In this document: piece by piece, positions 13,215-21,027 of the stretch
Layout: every line of letters starts with the position of its first letter
Position numbering within the stretch: the first letter of the stretch is position 1
DNA from: Candidatus Berkelbacteria bacterium
GTDB taxonomy: Bacteria > Patescibacteriota > UBA1384 > UBA12157 > JAENIV01
Assembly (NCBI GenBank): GCA_016844295.1
Contig: JAENIV010000001.1
Coordinates: 1-25,659, forward strand
DNA: 25,659 nucleotides
Direction: 5' to 3'
The notes under the pieces: generated by a model
Databases searched by the model: none
What the model was told of the DNA's origin: nothing
Seen by the model: only the letters and a program-made list of their open reading frames with translations
Made by a program: the position numbers and the translations under genes

Positions 13215-15215
13215 ATGGGAAAAAGTAATTATTTAATTTTGTTCTTGGGACTATTTTTGGGATTATTTTTTGTGTCGGTATTATTAAGCCCTCAAAAAGT
13301 AAAAGCCGCTGACAGCGATGTGGTTATCAATGAGGTAATGGTTGATCCTTCATGTCTGTCAGATAAATGCGAATGGATTGAACTTTATAATAATGGCGCA
13401 AGTCCAGTAAATCTTAAAAATTGGACAATTGATGATACAAAAAAACTTCTGAATGATACTATTATCCAACCTTATGATTATTTGGTTGTCACAAAAAATT
13501 TGGTCGAATTCAATAATATTTGGACAGTCGATCCCAATAAAATAATTGAACTAACAAGCCTGGTTTTAAGCAATTCTGGTCATACTCTAAAACTTAAAAA
13601 TTCTTTGGGATCTTACGAGGAAGATTTTACTTGGCCGCCGTCGCCAAAGACAGATATTTCCTGGGAAAAAATTGACCCACTAAAAACTGGCGATGGCAAT
13701 TGGGGGGAATCTTTGGTTACCGGCGGTACGCCGGGGGCTAAAAATTCCGCTGTAATTTTACCACCCCCACCATCTTACCCCGAAGAAGTTTTGGGACTTG
13801 TCAATTTAGAAGGCTCCATCATTCGACAAGTTCAGGTTTCCTCGATTGTTGACGGCGATACGATTAAAGTTACCGGTTTGGAGGGTTTCCCGTCAACAAT
13901 TAGGCTCCTCTTTGTAGATACACCCGAAGAAAATCAACCTTTTTATGAGCCGGCAAAAGATTTTACAAGGCAACTTCTTGGTCAGACGGTTGATTTGATT
14001 ATCAGTGAGGATTTAGGTGAACAGAAAGATAGATACGAACGTACCTTGGCGGTGATAATTTTTCAAGACAAAGTTTTTAATACTCAATTATTGGAGCAAG
14101 GCTTAGCAAGTTTTTATGATATAGAGAATTCCGTGCTTCTTTACGATGCATGGTTGGAAATTATTCAGCAGGCCCAGCGGGAAAGAATTGGCCTTTGGGA
14201 GTCGGCTGGCAAGATTATTTTATCTGAGCTTCTGCCTGACCCGGTAGGTCTTGATTCTGAGGGCGAATGGGTTGAAATCTATAATCCTACCGATGATTCT
14301 GTAGTTTTAACCCGTTTCTTACTTGACCAATATTTAATACCCCCCGGATTAACAGTTGGTCCACAAAGTTATTATGTTTTTCATCGTAATCAGACTGGAG
14401 TTGTTTTAAGCAACACAACAGGCGACACGGTAAAATTATTTTTTCCCGGCGGACTGATTCTTAATGAAACCAGTTACGGTCCGGCCGAAGAAGGGGTTGC
14501 CCGCGCTCTATCTGGTGGTATTTGGCAGTGGACAACTACTTCGACAGTCGGCGAAATAAATATTATTACATCAGCCCTCGAAGATGTGGGGGGAAATACT
14601 GATGAAAAAAATCAAGATATTCCGGTTAATAAAGATCCAGTCGAGATAAAAACTGGAGATTTTCGGAACTTCGAAAATTATTTGGTTAATATTCAAGGCA
14701 CGGTAACAGAAACATCGGGCAACACTTTTTATTTAGATGACGGTTCGGGTAAGGCCAAGGTTTATATTCAAGCGGCGACAAATATCGAGAAGCCGGAAAT
14801 GCATAAGGGGGATACTTTTCAAGTTTGCGGAATTGTTAATTTGTACCGCGATACGTGGCGGATTTTGCCGCAAAAACAAGACGATATTAAATTAATCCAA
14901 GCAGTTCAAAAAGATGTTGAAATAAAATCCTCGACTGCTAAAAAATCTACCGCAGCGACGGCTTCAGCGAAAAAAACTTTAACTTCTTCTAACGCAACAG
15001 CGCGTTCGCCGACTTCTTCGTCAGATGGGAAAATTGCATCGGCAGACAGTATTAGCGATTCCGTAAAAGTTGAAGGGTTAAAATCGCCCTGGTGGGTTCA
15101 ATTAACAAAGGCAATCATCGGGCTTGCGATAATTTTCTTTTTAGTACTTTCGTTGAAAATATTTCGAGATCCTAAAGACAAACCTCTTGGCGGGGATTTT
15201 GGGGATGAGACCTAA
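13215..15215 (+). CDS. Surface-anchored nuclease: lamin-tail / SNase / lamin-tail / OB-fold
   Basis: A 666-residue protein with a signal peptide (about 1-31, ending KVKAAD). A first lamin-tail domain runs about 35-175 (VVINEVMVDP, EWIELYNNG, LKNWTIDD). A staphylococcal-nuclease domain runs about 205-335 (VDGDTIKVTG, IRLLFVDTPEE, DRYERTLA, RERIGLWE). A second lamin-tail domain runs about 338-455 (ILSELLPDP, EWVEIYNP). An OB-fold-like domain runs about 475-565 (VNIQGTVTE, FYLDDGSGKAKVYI). A Ser/Thr/Ala-rich linker leads to a C-terminal membrane helix (about 625-648) with a basic tail. The SNase Asp, Arg and Glu positions appear kept, so it should cut DNA or RNA at the cell surface, perhaps to scavenge nucleotides as expected for a CPR cell. 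It ends the envelope operon and overlaps the opposite-strand methyltransferase by four bases. Confidence 0.9.
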   Translation: MGKSNYLILFLGLFLGLFFVSVLLSPQKVKAADSDVVINEVMVDPSCLSDKCEWIELYNNGASPVNLKNWTIDDTKKLLNDTIIQPYDYLVVTKNLVEFNNIWTVDPNKIIELTSLVLSNSGHTLKLKNSLGSYEEDFTWPPSPKTDISWEKIDPLKTGDGNWGESLVTGGTPGAKNSAVILPPPPSYPEEVLGLVNLEGSIIRQVQVSSIVDGDTIKVTGLEGFPSTIRLLFVDTPEENQPFYEPAKDFTRQLLGQTVDLIISEDLGEQKDRYERTLAVIIFQDKVFNTQLLEQGLASFYDIENSVLLYDAWLEIIQQAQRERIGLWESAGKIILSELLPDPVGLDSEGEWVEIYNPTDDSVVLTRFLLDQYLIPPGLTVGPQSYYVFHRNQTGVVLSNTTGDTVKLFFPGGLILNETSYGPAEEGVARALSGGIWQWTTTSTVGEINIITSALEDVGGNTDEKNQDIPVNKDPVEIKTGDFRNFENYLVNIQGTVTETSGNTFYLDDGSGKAKVYIQAATNIEKPEMHKGDTFQVCGIVNLYRDTWRILPQKQDDIKLIQAVQKDVEIKSSTAKKSTAATASAKKTLTSSNATARSPTSSSDGKIASADSISDSVKVEGLKSPWWVQLTKAIIGLAIIFFLVLSLKIFRDPKDKPLGGDFGDET

Positions 15216-15811
15216 TATTTACAATTTATCCAAATTCTGAAATCTTTATCTTTAATTTTTTTCTCTTTAAGCCAATCTTGTTTTTCAAAACAATCTTTAA
15301 AACGCGCGAAAACATAAATTATTCTAATTTTCCGCGGGTTTTTGATTAAAGATTTTTTTAAATTTCTGAGTACTCTCGAAAGTGTCAATTTTCCGAAAGG
15401 ATTTGCCAAATAAATTATTGTTTCGTCGAAAAAATTGTATTTTGCAGCATCAATCTGGCTAAATTTTATATTATTTTTAAAATATTTAAATTTTTTTAAA
15501 TTCGTCTTAGCATCGTGAATTAATTTTTTATTAATTTCTATCCCAATCGATTTTCGGATACCTTTGTATGAATAGAAAAAAACTGCTCGACCCTTTCCAC
15601 AGCCCAAATCAATAAAAACATCGTTTTTTTTAAAACTTATAAATTTTTGAGTTCGTTCTAAAATACCGTAGTAAGAAGCATCATATTCGTGATAGTCCTT
15701 ATACAAACTTGTTTGATCTTCAAATATAAACATCCCCCTGGTTGTTATTCCAAGTCGATAATCCATATAGTAAGATCTTACATTCGCGAGAAAAATTTTA
15801 ATTGCGTCCAT
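15212..15811 (-). CDS. Class I SAM-dependent methyltransferase
   Basis: A 199-residue protein with SAM-binding motif I at about residues 63-72 (VFIDLGCGKGRAV), then the acidic end of strand 2 in IGIEIN and a later DAAKYNFFDETIIYLANPFG, where NPFG sits at the usual motif IV place. The rest of the fold fits a Rossmann methyltransferase. The substrate is unknown. N-terminal residues 1-60 are likely a substrate-binding cap. It is convergent with the nuclease gene (stops overlap) and divergent from tsaE, 46 bases away. AT content looks high with many Lys and Asn, like its neighbours. Alternatives include protein, rRNA or small-molecule methylation. Confidence 0.82.
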   Translation of the reverse strand: MDAIKIFLANVRSYYMDYRLGITTRGMFIFEDQTSLYKDYHEYDASYYGILERTQKFISFKKNDVFIDLGCGKGRAVFFYSYKGIRKSIGIEINKKLIHDAKTNLKKFKYFKNNIKFSQIDAAKYNFFDETIIYLANPFGKLTLSRVLRNLKKSLIKNPRKIRIIYVFARFKDCFEKQDWLKEKKIKDKDFRIWINCKY

Positions 15812-15857
15812 ATATAATATGGTTAAGAAGTTAAATTTATGATAGAATATATTGTAT

Positions 15858-16280
15858 ATGATTTCAAATAATCAATTAGAGACAATTGAGTATGCAAGAA
15901 AGTTAGCCCGGAAATTAAAAGGTGGAGCAACAATTGGATTAATAGGGGAGTTGGGTTCGGGTAAAACTACTTTCGTAAAAGGATTAGCCGAAGGATTATC
16001 GGTTGAGGAGACAATTACCTCGCCAACTTTTGTAATTTTGAAAGCGTATCCGGGTAAAATTGACAAAAAAAATATCGATTTTGTTCATATTGATGCCTAT
16101 CGTGTAGAAAACCTTGACGATATTAAATCAGTCGGCATTGAAGATTTTTTCAATCGGGATGATGTCGTAATGATTATCGAATGGGCGGAAAAAATTAAAA
16201 AGATTTTACCAGATAATACTATATATATAGATTTTAAGCATATTAGCGAAAACAAACGCAAAATAGATAATAAAAAATGA
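15858..16280 (+). CDS. tsaE: tRNA t6A biosynthesis ATPase TsaE
   Basis: ATPase of the TsaBDE complex that makes threonylcarbamoyl-adenosine 37 in tRNAs reading ANN codons. It shows Walker A GELGSGKTTFVKG, SPTFVILKAY, HIDAYRV and IIEWAEKI, all diagnostic. About 140 residues, normal length. The frame also has a TTG at 15852, two codons earlier. I prefer ATG 15858 because a TGATAGAAT extended -10 (15840-15848) ends nine bases before it, leaving no room for a leader. tsaB overlaps its stop by four bases (ATGA). TsaD is not in the window. Confidence 0.93.
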   Translation: MISNNQLETIEYARKLARKLKGGATIGLIGELGSGKTTFVKGLAEGLSVEETITSPTFVILKAYPGKIDKKNIDFVHIDAYRVENLDDIKSVGIEDFFNRDDVVMIIEWAEKIKKILPDNTIYIDFKHISENKRKIDNKK

Positions 16281-16645
16281 TATTACATATCGATACAATT
16301 AATAATAATTGTCAGGTTGCTCTATATGACGGGAAGAATTCAGATATTTTAAAATGGCAATGGAAAACTGATACTGGCAGCGAGGTATTAAAAAATATTC
16401 AGGAACTATTAAAAAAACATAAAAAAAATCTTATAGATATAAAGGCTATTATTGTGAATCAGGGTCCAGGTTCTTATACGGGCACGAGAGTGGGGATTGT
16501 CATTGCCAACACCCTGGGATGGTCGTTAAACATTCCTGTTTTTGGATATAGCAACCAAAAACCCGAAACCGTCGCTCGCAAAATTTGCCAAAAATTATCT
16601 AAGGGCCAGCTTTTCCCCGACCACTTCCCTACTCCAATATATTAA
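16277..16645 (+). CDS. tsaB: TsaB, half-size (tRNA t6A biosynthesis scaffold)
   Basis: 122 residues matching only the N-terminal ASKHA domain of TsaB: ILHIDTINN at the start and the hallmark VNQGPGSYTGTRVG at about 70-83, then ANTLGWSLNIPVFGYS. Usual TsaB is about 220 residues; the second domain is missing and the sequence ends at a short tail (KGQLFPDHFPTPIY). TsaB is a non-catalytic partner that dimerises with TsaD, so the N-terminal domain may suffice. It overlaps tsaE by four bases and is convergent with pyrB, two bases apart. It may be a natural short form in reduced genomes, or a gene truncated by an old frameshift; the tail lacks TsaB similarity that I can see. Confidence 0.85.
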   Translation: MILHIDTINNNCQVALYDGKNSDILKWQWKTDTGSEVLKNIQELLKKHKKNLIDIKAIIVNQGPGSYTGTRVGIVIANTLGWSLNIPVFGYSNQKPETVARKICQKLSKGQLFPDHFPTPIY

Positions 16646-16647
16646 AT

Positions 16648-17613
16648 TTATTTAAGTAACATTTTAAGTAGAGCCATTCGAATATAGATACCATTCCTGG
16701 CTTGTTGAAAAATTTGACATCTTGGATGATGACGGGCCTCGTCGGTTATTTCATTAAAATTTTTACTATCAATGGGCATGGGATGTAAGATCTGACAAGG
16801 ATAATTTTGGGGGATACTATCTAAAAAATCTTTGCTAATTCTGAAGTGTTGAAATTTTTTAGCTAATTTTTTTGATCGATAATATTCGATTTGAGGTCGG
16901 GTCATATATAAAAAATCAGCCCAAAGGGCGGCGGTTTTAAGATCATTAAACTTGATTATTTTTACGCCTGAATCCTTTAATCCATTTTGAATATCCTTGG
17001 CAAGATTGATATTTTTGGGTGCCGAGACGCCAATTTCGAGAGGTCTAAAGATTTTGGCGAAAAGGAGGCAAAGCGAACGAATGGTGCGACTGTGCTCGAT
17101 ATCGTTGGCCACGACTAACTTTATTTGTTTCATCGGTTTTTGATTTAGTCTCAGTTTGTAGATCGTATAAAGATCAAGAAGGGCTTGAGTCGGATGTTCA
17201 TTAGCACCATCACCAGCGTTGATGATACTGATGCCGTAGGGCCCGGCGATTTTGGCGGCACGGTCAGCCGAACCTTTTTCTGGATGTCTGAGAATAATTA
17301 CCTTTACCCCCGGGTAATTAGAAAAAAGTTCAATCGTATCCTCGAGCGATTCACCTTTGGCAGCCGAGGAAAAAAATTCGGCCGCTTCGGTTGAATAAAG
17401 AATTCTGTAGCCTAAAAAGTGACTGGCCAGTTCAAAAGAAGCCCTAGTACGAGTACTTGGTTGATAAAATAATAAGACGATGCCTTTCGATTTAGATCGT
17501 AAATTTACCGATCTTTGAGCATTTTTTTCCATTTGACAAGTTTGATGGAAAATTTTTAGAACTTCAGAAGAAGTAAATTGTTGAATACTCAAAATATGTA
17601 GAATTTTTTTCAT
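16648..17613 (-). CDS. pyrB: Aspartate carbamoyltransferase catalytic subunit
   Basis: Catalyses carbamoyl phosphate plus aspartate to N-carbamoyl-aspartate, the second step of pyrimidine synthesis, in the cytoplasm. The carbamoyl phosphate site YQPSTRTRASFE, the HPTQALLDLYTI segment and HPMPIDSKNFNEI are intact, and ordinary spacing over 321 residues indicates a complete enzyme. Ornithine carbamoyltransferase is less likely, because the late motif is HPMP rather than HCLP. No pyrI or other pyr genes are adjacent, so it stands alone here. A TGCTATAAT extended -10 box on the minus strand ends eight bases before the ATG, with no Shine-Dalgarno. Confidence 0.93.
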   Translation of the reverse strand: MKKILHILSIQQFTSSEVLKIFHQTCQMEKNAQRSVNLRSKSKGIVLLFYQPSTRTRASFELASHFLGYRILYSTEAAEFFSSAAKGESLEDTIELFSNYPGVKVIILRHPEKGSADRAAKIAGPYGISIINAGDGANEHPTQALLDLYTIYKLRLNQKPMKQIKLVVANDIEHSRTIRSLCLLFAKIFRPLEIGVSAPKNINLAKDIQNGLKDSGVKIIKFNDLKTAALWADFLYMTRPQIEYYRSKKLAKKFQHFRISKDFLDSIPQNYPCQILHPMPIDSKNFNEITDEARHHPRCQIFQQARNGIYIRMALLKMLLK

Positions 17614-17621
17614 TAATGATT

Positions 17622-17630
17622 ATTATAGCA
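17622..17630 (-). promoter_or_regulatory. Extended -10 promoter of pyrB
   Basis: The minus strand reads TGCTATAAT, a perfect extended -10, then eight bases and the pyrB ATG at 17613. This leaves at most one or two bases of leader. Confidence 0.6.
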
Positions 17631-17657
17631 TGAAGCATTTTCAGCCGTCTAATTTTT

Positions 17658-17686
17658 TGTTATACTTAAATAAAGGGCTTTAGCCC
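17658..17686 (+). promoter_or_regulatory. Promoter and 5'-end hairpin of the LCP operon
   Basis: TGTTATACT at 17658-17666 is an extended -10 box. The expected start, near 17673, falls just before GGGCT TT AGCCC (17675-17686), a five-pair hairpin extended by one A-T pair. The mRNA would thus begin with a hairpin, which often slows 5' decay. A further 40 bases lead to a Shine-Dalgarno (GAAGGAG) and the TTG at 17727. Confidence 0.5.
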
Positions 17687-17726
17687 TAGTTTTAACTTTA
17701 ATCTAATATATAGAAGGAGCGTTTCA

Positions 17727-19100
17727 TTGCGAAATAAGGTTCAACCGGTCCCGCCTCCGACTCAACCAAGAGTAATAAGTATTTCCGGGAGTCCGTGGAA
17801 AAAACGATTAAAATGGGCTATTTTAGCGATAATTTTAGTTGTGGTTGGTATTGGAGTTTGGGTCGGTTTTTCCGCCAATCGAGCCCTCCAAAAAATTACT
17901 GACGATTCGGGTAACAAATCGTCACTTTTTTCTTTATTGGGGGATGTTACCTCGACTAATATTAAAGGACAATCTCAAGGTAGAACGAATATTTTAATAT
18001 TGGGCAAGGGTAACCAAAACCATCCTGGTGGGGCACTTACAGATACAATGATTGTTCTATCAATCAATTATAATGATAAAAAAATTAGCATGATTTCAAT
18101 TCCCAGAGATCTGTGGGTTCCAATTCAAGGCTACGGTCACGCAAAAATCAACGAAGCCTATAGTGATGGAGAAAAAAGCACCAAAACAAAAAACAGTTCT
18201 GGGGGCGGGGGTCAATTATCGTCGCGGACGGTAGAAAATGTCTTAGGGGTCCCTATCCATTATTATATTACGTTGGATTTCGACGGTTTTAAGAAGATTG
18301 TCGATACGGTCGGGGGGGTTGATGTCTATGTTGAAAAAGATCTTTATGACCCGTATTATCCGGCACCGAATATGATTGATTACGAACCACTTAGGATTTC
18401 CGTGGGCCCACATCATCTTGATGGAACAACGGCTTTAAAATATGCTCGTTCGAGAGAAACTACTTCTGATTTCGATAGATCTCGCCGACAAATGCAGGTT
18501 ATGATGGGAATTAGGGAAAAATTTTTCACCCTTCAAATTTTAGCAAGCCCTAAAAAAATAACTGACTTAATAAATATTTTAGGAGATCATATTCGTACGA
18601 ATATGCAGGTAAGCGAAATCCGCGCATTATGGGATATAAGTAAAAATTTAGATACGACTAATATTATCAATAAGGTTTTTGACACAACGGCTGGTGGACC
18701 ATTGGTTGCCGGTCAAGACTCGCGAGGATATTATATTTATCCGCGTAAAGGCATTGATAATTTTAGCGAATTACAAAACATTGCTAAAAACATTTTTAGC
18801 CTTCAAGCCGATAATATTGCTGAAGCAAAAATTGAAGTTTCAAACGGTTCGGGGAAAACCGGTCTCGCGTCAAGTGTCGCAAATTATTTAGAAAGTTATG
18901 GTTATTCGGTGACAAAAGTGACAACAGCAACAAGTAAAGTACAAAAAACCATTGTTTATGATTATTCGGGTGGGAAATATAAAGAAGTTGCGGACAAAAT
19001 TGCTAGCCTTCTGAAGGCTTCTGTCCAACAAGGGACAAATGTTAGGCAGGATGTTAATATTCAGGTTTTAATGGGACAGGATTATTTGAGTAACCAATGA
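17727..19100 (+). CDS. LytR-CpsA-Psr family cell-wall polymer ligase
   Basis: Membrane enzyme that transfers lipid-linked glycopolymers to peptidoglycan or surface proteins. It has a short cytoplasmic basic N-terminus, one helix at about residues 31-51, then the LCP domain at about 85-260. Visible LCP motifs are NILILGKGNQ, LTDTMIVLSIN, ISIPRDLWV, GFKKIVDTVGGVDV and the strongly conserved ALKYARSRETTSDFDRSRRQ, with its Arg and Asp residues for the lipid pyrophosphate and metal. A LytR_C domain follows at about 370-440 (IEVSNGSGKTGLASSVANYL). 457 residues, complete. It starts at TTG 17727 behind GAAGGAG. Its stop overlaps the next gene by four bases. The polymer is unknown. Confidence 0.93.
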   Translation: MRNKVQPVPPPTQPRVISISGSPWKKRLKWAILAIILVVVGIGVWVGFSANRALQKITDDSGNKSSLFSLLGDVTSTNIKGQSQGRTNILILGKGNQNHPGGALTDTMIVLSINYNDKKISMISIPRDLWVPIQGYGHAKINEAYSDGEKSTKTKNSSGGGGQLSSRTVENVLGVPIHYYITLDFDGFKKIVDTVGGVDVYVEKDLYDPYYPAPNMIDYEPLRISVGPHHLDGTTALKYARSRETTSDFDRSRRQMQVMMGIREKFFTLQILASPKKITDLINILGDHIRTNMQVSEIRALWDISKNLDTTNIINKVFDTTAGGPLVAGQDSRGYYIYPRKGIDNFSELQNIAKNIFSLQADNIAEAKIEVSNGSGKTGLASSVANYLESYGYSVTKVTTATSKVQKTIVYDYSGGKYKEVADKIASLLKASVQQGTNVRQDVNIQVLMGQDYLSNQ

Positions 19101-19669
19101 GAAAGAATTTGCCTTTAATTTTAAAATTCGCTTTAGTTATTATTTTAGCCTTAGGTATTTGGTCCTTTTTTTATTTTGAAAGTTCTCTGACACTTAGAAT
19201 TTTAATTTTAGCGCTTGGTGCAGTTGGACTTTTTCAGATAAAAAAAATGCCTGAAATATTAGTTTTGACAAATGTGTACTTAATTATTTATGATCTTTAT
19301 AATATTCGATATGGTTTAGCCGTTCCGTTAGCGATAATTATGATTATTGTATTAGTTCTCTCAGTTTTAGTTTTCTACATAAACCTAGAAATCACTCAGG
19401 AAGTAAAATTTACCAATAAAAATTTGCTCTTAGTATATTTGACGGTTATATCTTTGGTAGTTTTGGAGATTTTTTTGGCAATGTCTTATTGGCCCGTTGA
19501 TCCTAAAACAAAGTCCATAACCATCACAGTGGCATTTTATGTCATTATCAAGGCGGTTTACTTACACGCTAATAATATGCTATCTTTAAAGAGGGTAAGC
19601 GGATTTATAATTGCTGGGATATTGGTCCTATCAACAGTATTCAGCCTAAGTTACTTTTACGGAATGTAA
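19097..19669 (+). CDS. Polytopic membrane protein of unknown function
   Basis: A 190-residue protein that I cannot assign. About six hydrophobic helices: residues 8-27, 31-46, 52-66, 74-95, 110-128 and 140-188 (the last stretch perhaps two). Few charged residues and no catalytic motif are seen. It overlaps the LCP stop by four bases (ATGA) and precedes the parvulin gene, so all three are probably one operon for envelope assembly. A role as partner or flippase-like component for the LCP ligase is only a guess from position. Its stop codon lies within the first copy of a 23-base direct repeat. Confidence 0.72.
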   Translation: MRKNLPLILKFALVIILALGIWSFFYFESSLTLRILILALGAVGLFQIKKMPEILVLTNVYLIIYDLYNIRYGLAVPLAIIMIIVLVLSVLVFYINLEITQEVKFTNKNLLLVYLTVISLVVLEIFLAMSYWPVDPKTKSITITVAFYVIIKAVYLHANNMLSLKRVSGFIIAGILVLSTVFSLSYFYGM

Positions 19670-19718
19670 AAGATTTTCCTTAAGGCATTTACGATAGTCA
19701 CTTTTACGGAATGTAAAA
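19649..19718 (+). repeat. Direct repeat pair around a gene junction
   Basis: The 19-base ACTTTTACGGAATGTAAAA occurs at 19653-19671 and again at 19700-19718; with one mismatch the match extends to 23 bases (19649 and 19696). Each copy is itself a small inverted repeat (TTTTAC, five bases, GTAAAA). The first copy contains the stop of the membrane protein, the second abuts the ATG of the parvulin gene and supplies its GGAA. It looks like a local duplication of 47 bases. Confidence 0.85.
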
Positions 19719-20666
19719 ATGAGTTTTATGCATAAAGTCGGACAATTTGTTAAGCGAGAATTTATCGGTTTAATCTACCGTCTTAGACCTCGTTTTCAAG
19801 CCAGGTGGATTATCACCTTTATTATATGGTTAGTCGTTTTAACCTATATTTTCTTTGGGATTTATTTCGGAATACAAATTTACGCCAAAAAAAGTGAATC
19901 CGCAATGGCGAAATTTTCTTCTAAAATCTATCCTTTCCCAGCGGCAACAGTTGGCGGGAACATAATTTGGGTTAAAACATATTATAAGCAACTGTCGTAT
20001 ATCAGACAATTTTCAGCTAAAACAAAACAATCATTACCGAACGAAAAAACCCTCAGGGGTCAAATTATCGATCAATTAACTGAAAACCGGTTGATCTCTT
20101 TTGAGGCTTCCAGAAATGGCGTTCGGGTCACTTCCAAAGATGTTGAGGATGCCTATCAAAAGATTGTGTCGGAAAGCGGCGGTGAAGCAAATGTCCAAAA
20201 AGTTCTTAAAGAACTATATGGTATGAACGCAGATGAATTCAAAGATCTTGTTAAGGCACAAGTTATTAAAGAAAAGGTCCAAAATGAATTAATCGCCCAA
20301 GTAAAAATACTTCACATTCTAGTTAAAGATGAAGCCCGCGCGAATGAAGTTGCCAATAAGGCAAAAAGCGGCGAAGCCTGGGACCAATTGGCAAAAACGT
20401 ACTCTGAGGACGTAAAAACTAGAGATAATTGGGGAAGTTTAGGTTGGATAGCCCGAGGCAATTTAATAATTGATAATAAGCAAGTCCCTGAGTTTGAAGA
20501 TGCCGCTTTTACGGCCAAAATAGGGGAAGTATTCGGACCTGTTAAAAGCCAGGTGGGATATCAGATTGGGAAAGTTGAGGACAAAAAAGGTAAAATTCAG
20601 ATGTCTTATGCCAGTTGGCTGGAAGGTTTAAGGAAAAGAAATAAGATTTTTGTTTTTATTAAGTAA
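19719..20666 (+). CDS. Membrane-anchored parvulin-type peptidyl-prolyl isomerase (SurA/PrsA-like)
   Basis: Foldase for exported proteins. It has a basic N-terminus, one helix at about residues 31-53, and a SurA-like N-terminal region at about 70-190 (ATVGGNIIWVKTYYKQL, LRGQIIDQLTENRLISFEASRNG, VTSKDVEDAYQKI). A parvulin domain follows at about 195-295: ILHILVKDEARANEVANKAKSG, SEDVKTRDNWGSLGWIARG and VPEFEDAAFTAKIGEVFGPVKSQVGYQIGKVED, which keeps the core His, Gly and Phe pattern. 315 residues, complete. It probably helps fold the secreted M23, nuclease and LCP proteins. It begins right after the second copy of a direct repeat, and an intrinsic terminator follows 60 bases after its stop. Confidence 0.9.
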   Translation: MSFMHKVGQFVKREFIGLIYRLRPRFQARWIITFIIWLVVLTYIFFGIYFGIQIYAKKSESAMAKFSSKIYPFPAATVGGNIIWVKTYYKQLSYIRQFSAKTKQSLPNEKTLRGQIIDQLTENRLISFEASRNGVRVTSKDVEDAYQKIVSESGGEANVQKVLKELYGMNADEFKDLVKAQVIKEKVQNELIAQVKILHILVKDEARANEVANKAKSGEAWDQLAKTYSEDVKTRDNWGSLGWIARGNLIIDNKQVPEFEDAAFTAKIGEVFGPVKSQVGYQIGKVEDKKGKIQMSYASWLEGLRKRNKIFVFIK

Positions 20667-20700
20667 CCTTAAGAACGTTTAAGTAATCTTAGGAACTGTA
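20661..20700 (+). repeat. Imperfect 20-base tandem repeat at the parvulin 3' end
   Basis: AAGTAACCTTAAGAACGTTT is followed directly by AAGTAATCTTAGGAACTGTA, about 15 of 20 positions alike. The first copy contains the parvulin stop codon. This is the second local duplication in the same operon that includes a stop codon. Confidence 0.5.
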
Positions 20701-20727
20701 AAATAAATTTAAAGTTAGGGAATTTTA

Positions 20728-20751
20728 AAAACCGCGTCTGAAGCGGTTTTT
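20728..20751 (+). terminator. Intrinsic terminator of the LCP-parvulin operon
   Basis: AAAACCGC, loop GTCTGAA, GCGGTTTTT. Eight pairs with an A-run on the left and a T-run on the right; it could work in both directions but mainly ends the plus-strand operon. Confidence 0.9.
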
Positions 20752-20754
20752 ATG

Positions 20755-20783
20755 TTGAAATTAATTTTGATTTATTTTAGACT
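20755..20783 (+). promoter_or_regulatory. Sigma-70-type promoter of a small gene
   Basis: TTGAAA (20755-20760), a 17-base spacer, then TAGACT (20778-20783). The -35 box and spacing are close to consensus, better than elsewhere in the window. It lies just past the terminator and 36 bases before the small gene. Confidence 0.55.
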
Positions 20784-20819
20784 AACCAAAGAATGCCATA
20801 TTAGGAGGTAGCAGATTTG

Positions 20820-20954
20820 GTGAGGAAAAAGTACGTTCAGTCATTCACTCGAAGGTCAGCTAATAAAGAATGGAGTCTATGGAAGCACTCCGTCTCAATT
20901 GGCGGTCAATCGTGGACGATGTTAGAACTGCGATATTGGATCATAAGGGGTTGA
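20820..20954 (+). CDS. Small basic protein of 44 residues
   Basis: GTG 20820 to TGA 20952-20954. The start is preceded by a near-perfect Shine-Dalgarno (TAGGAGGT, 20802-20809) at about ten bases, and by the promoter at 20755-20783, so initiation is well supported. The product is rich in Arg, Lys, Ser and Trp (MRKKYVQSFTRR, then EWSLWKHSV, ending LRYWIIRG). Four Trp in 44 residues is unusual. I know no family with this pattern. No signal peptide; it may bind nucleic acid or membrane, which is speculation. A TTG one codon earlier is an alternative start. The following 73 bases hold no further gene or clear terminator. Confidence 0.55.
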   Translation: MRKKYVQSFTRRSANKEWSLWKHSVSIGGQSWTMLELRYWIIRG

Positions 20955-21027
20955 TCTATATACCGAAACTAACGCCTGCTATTTGAGTCTAACGTAATTA
21001 TACCCCACATTTGCTCTAAAATACACC

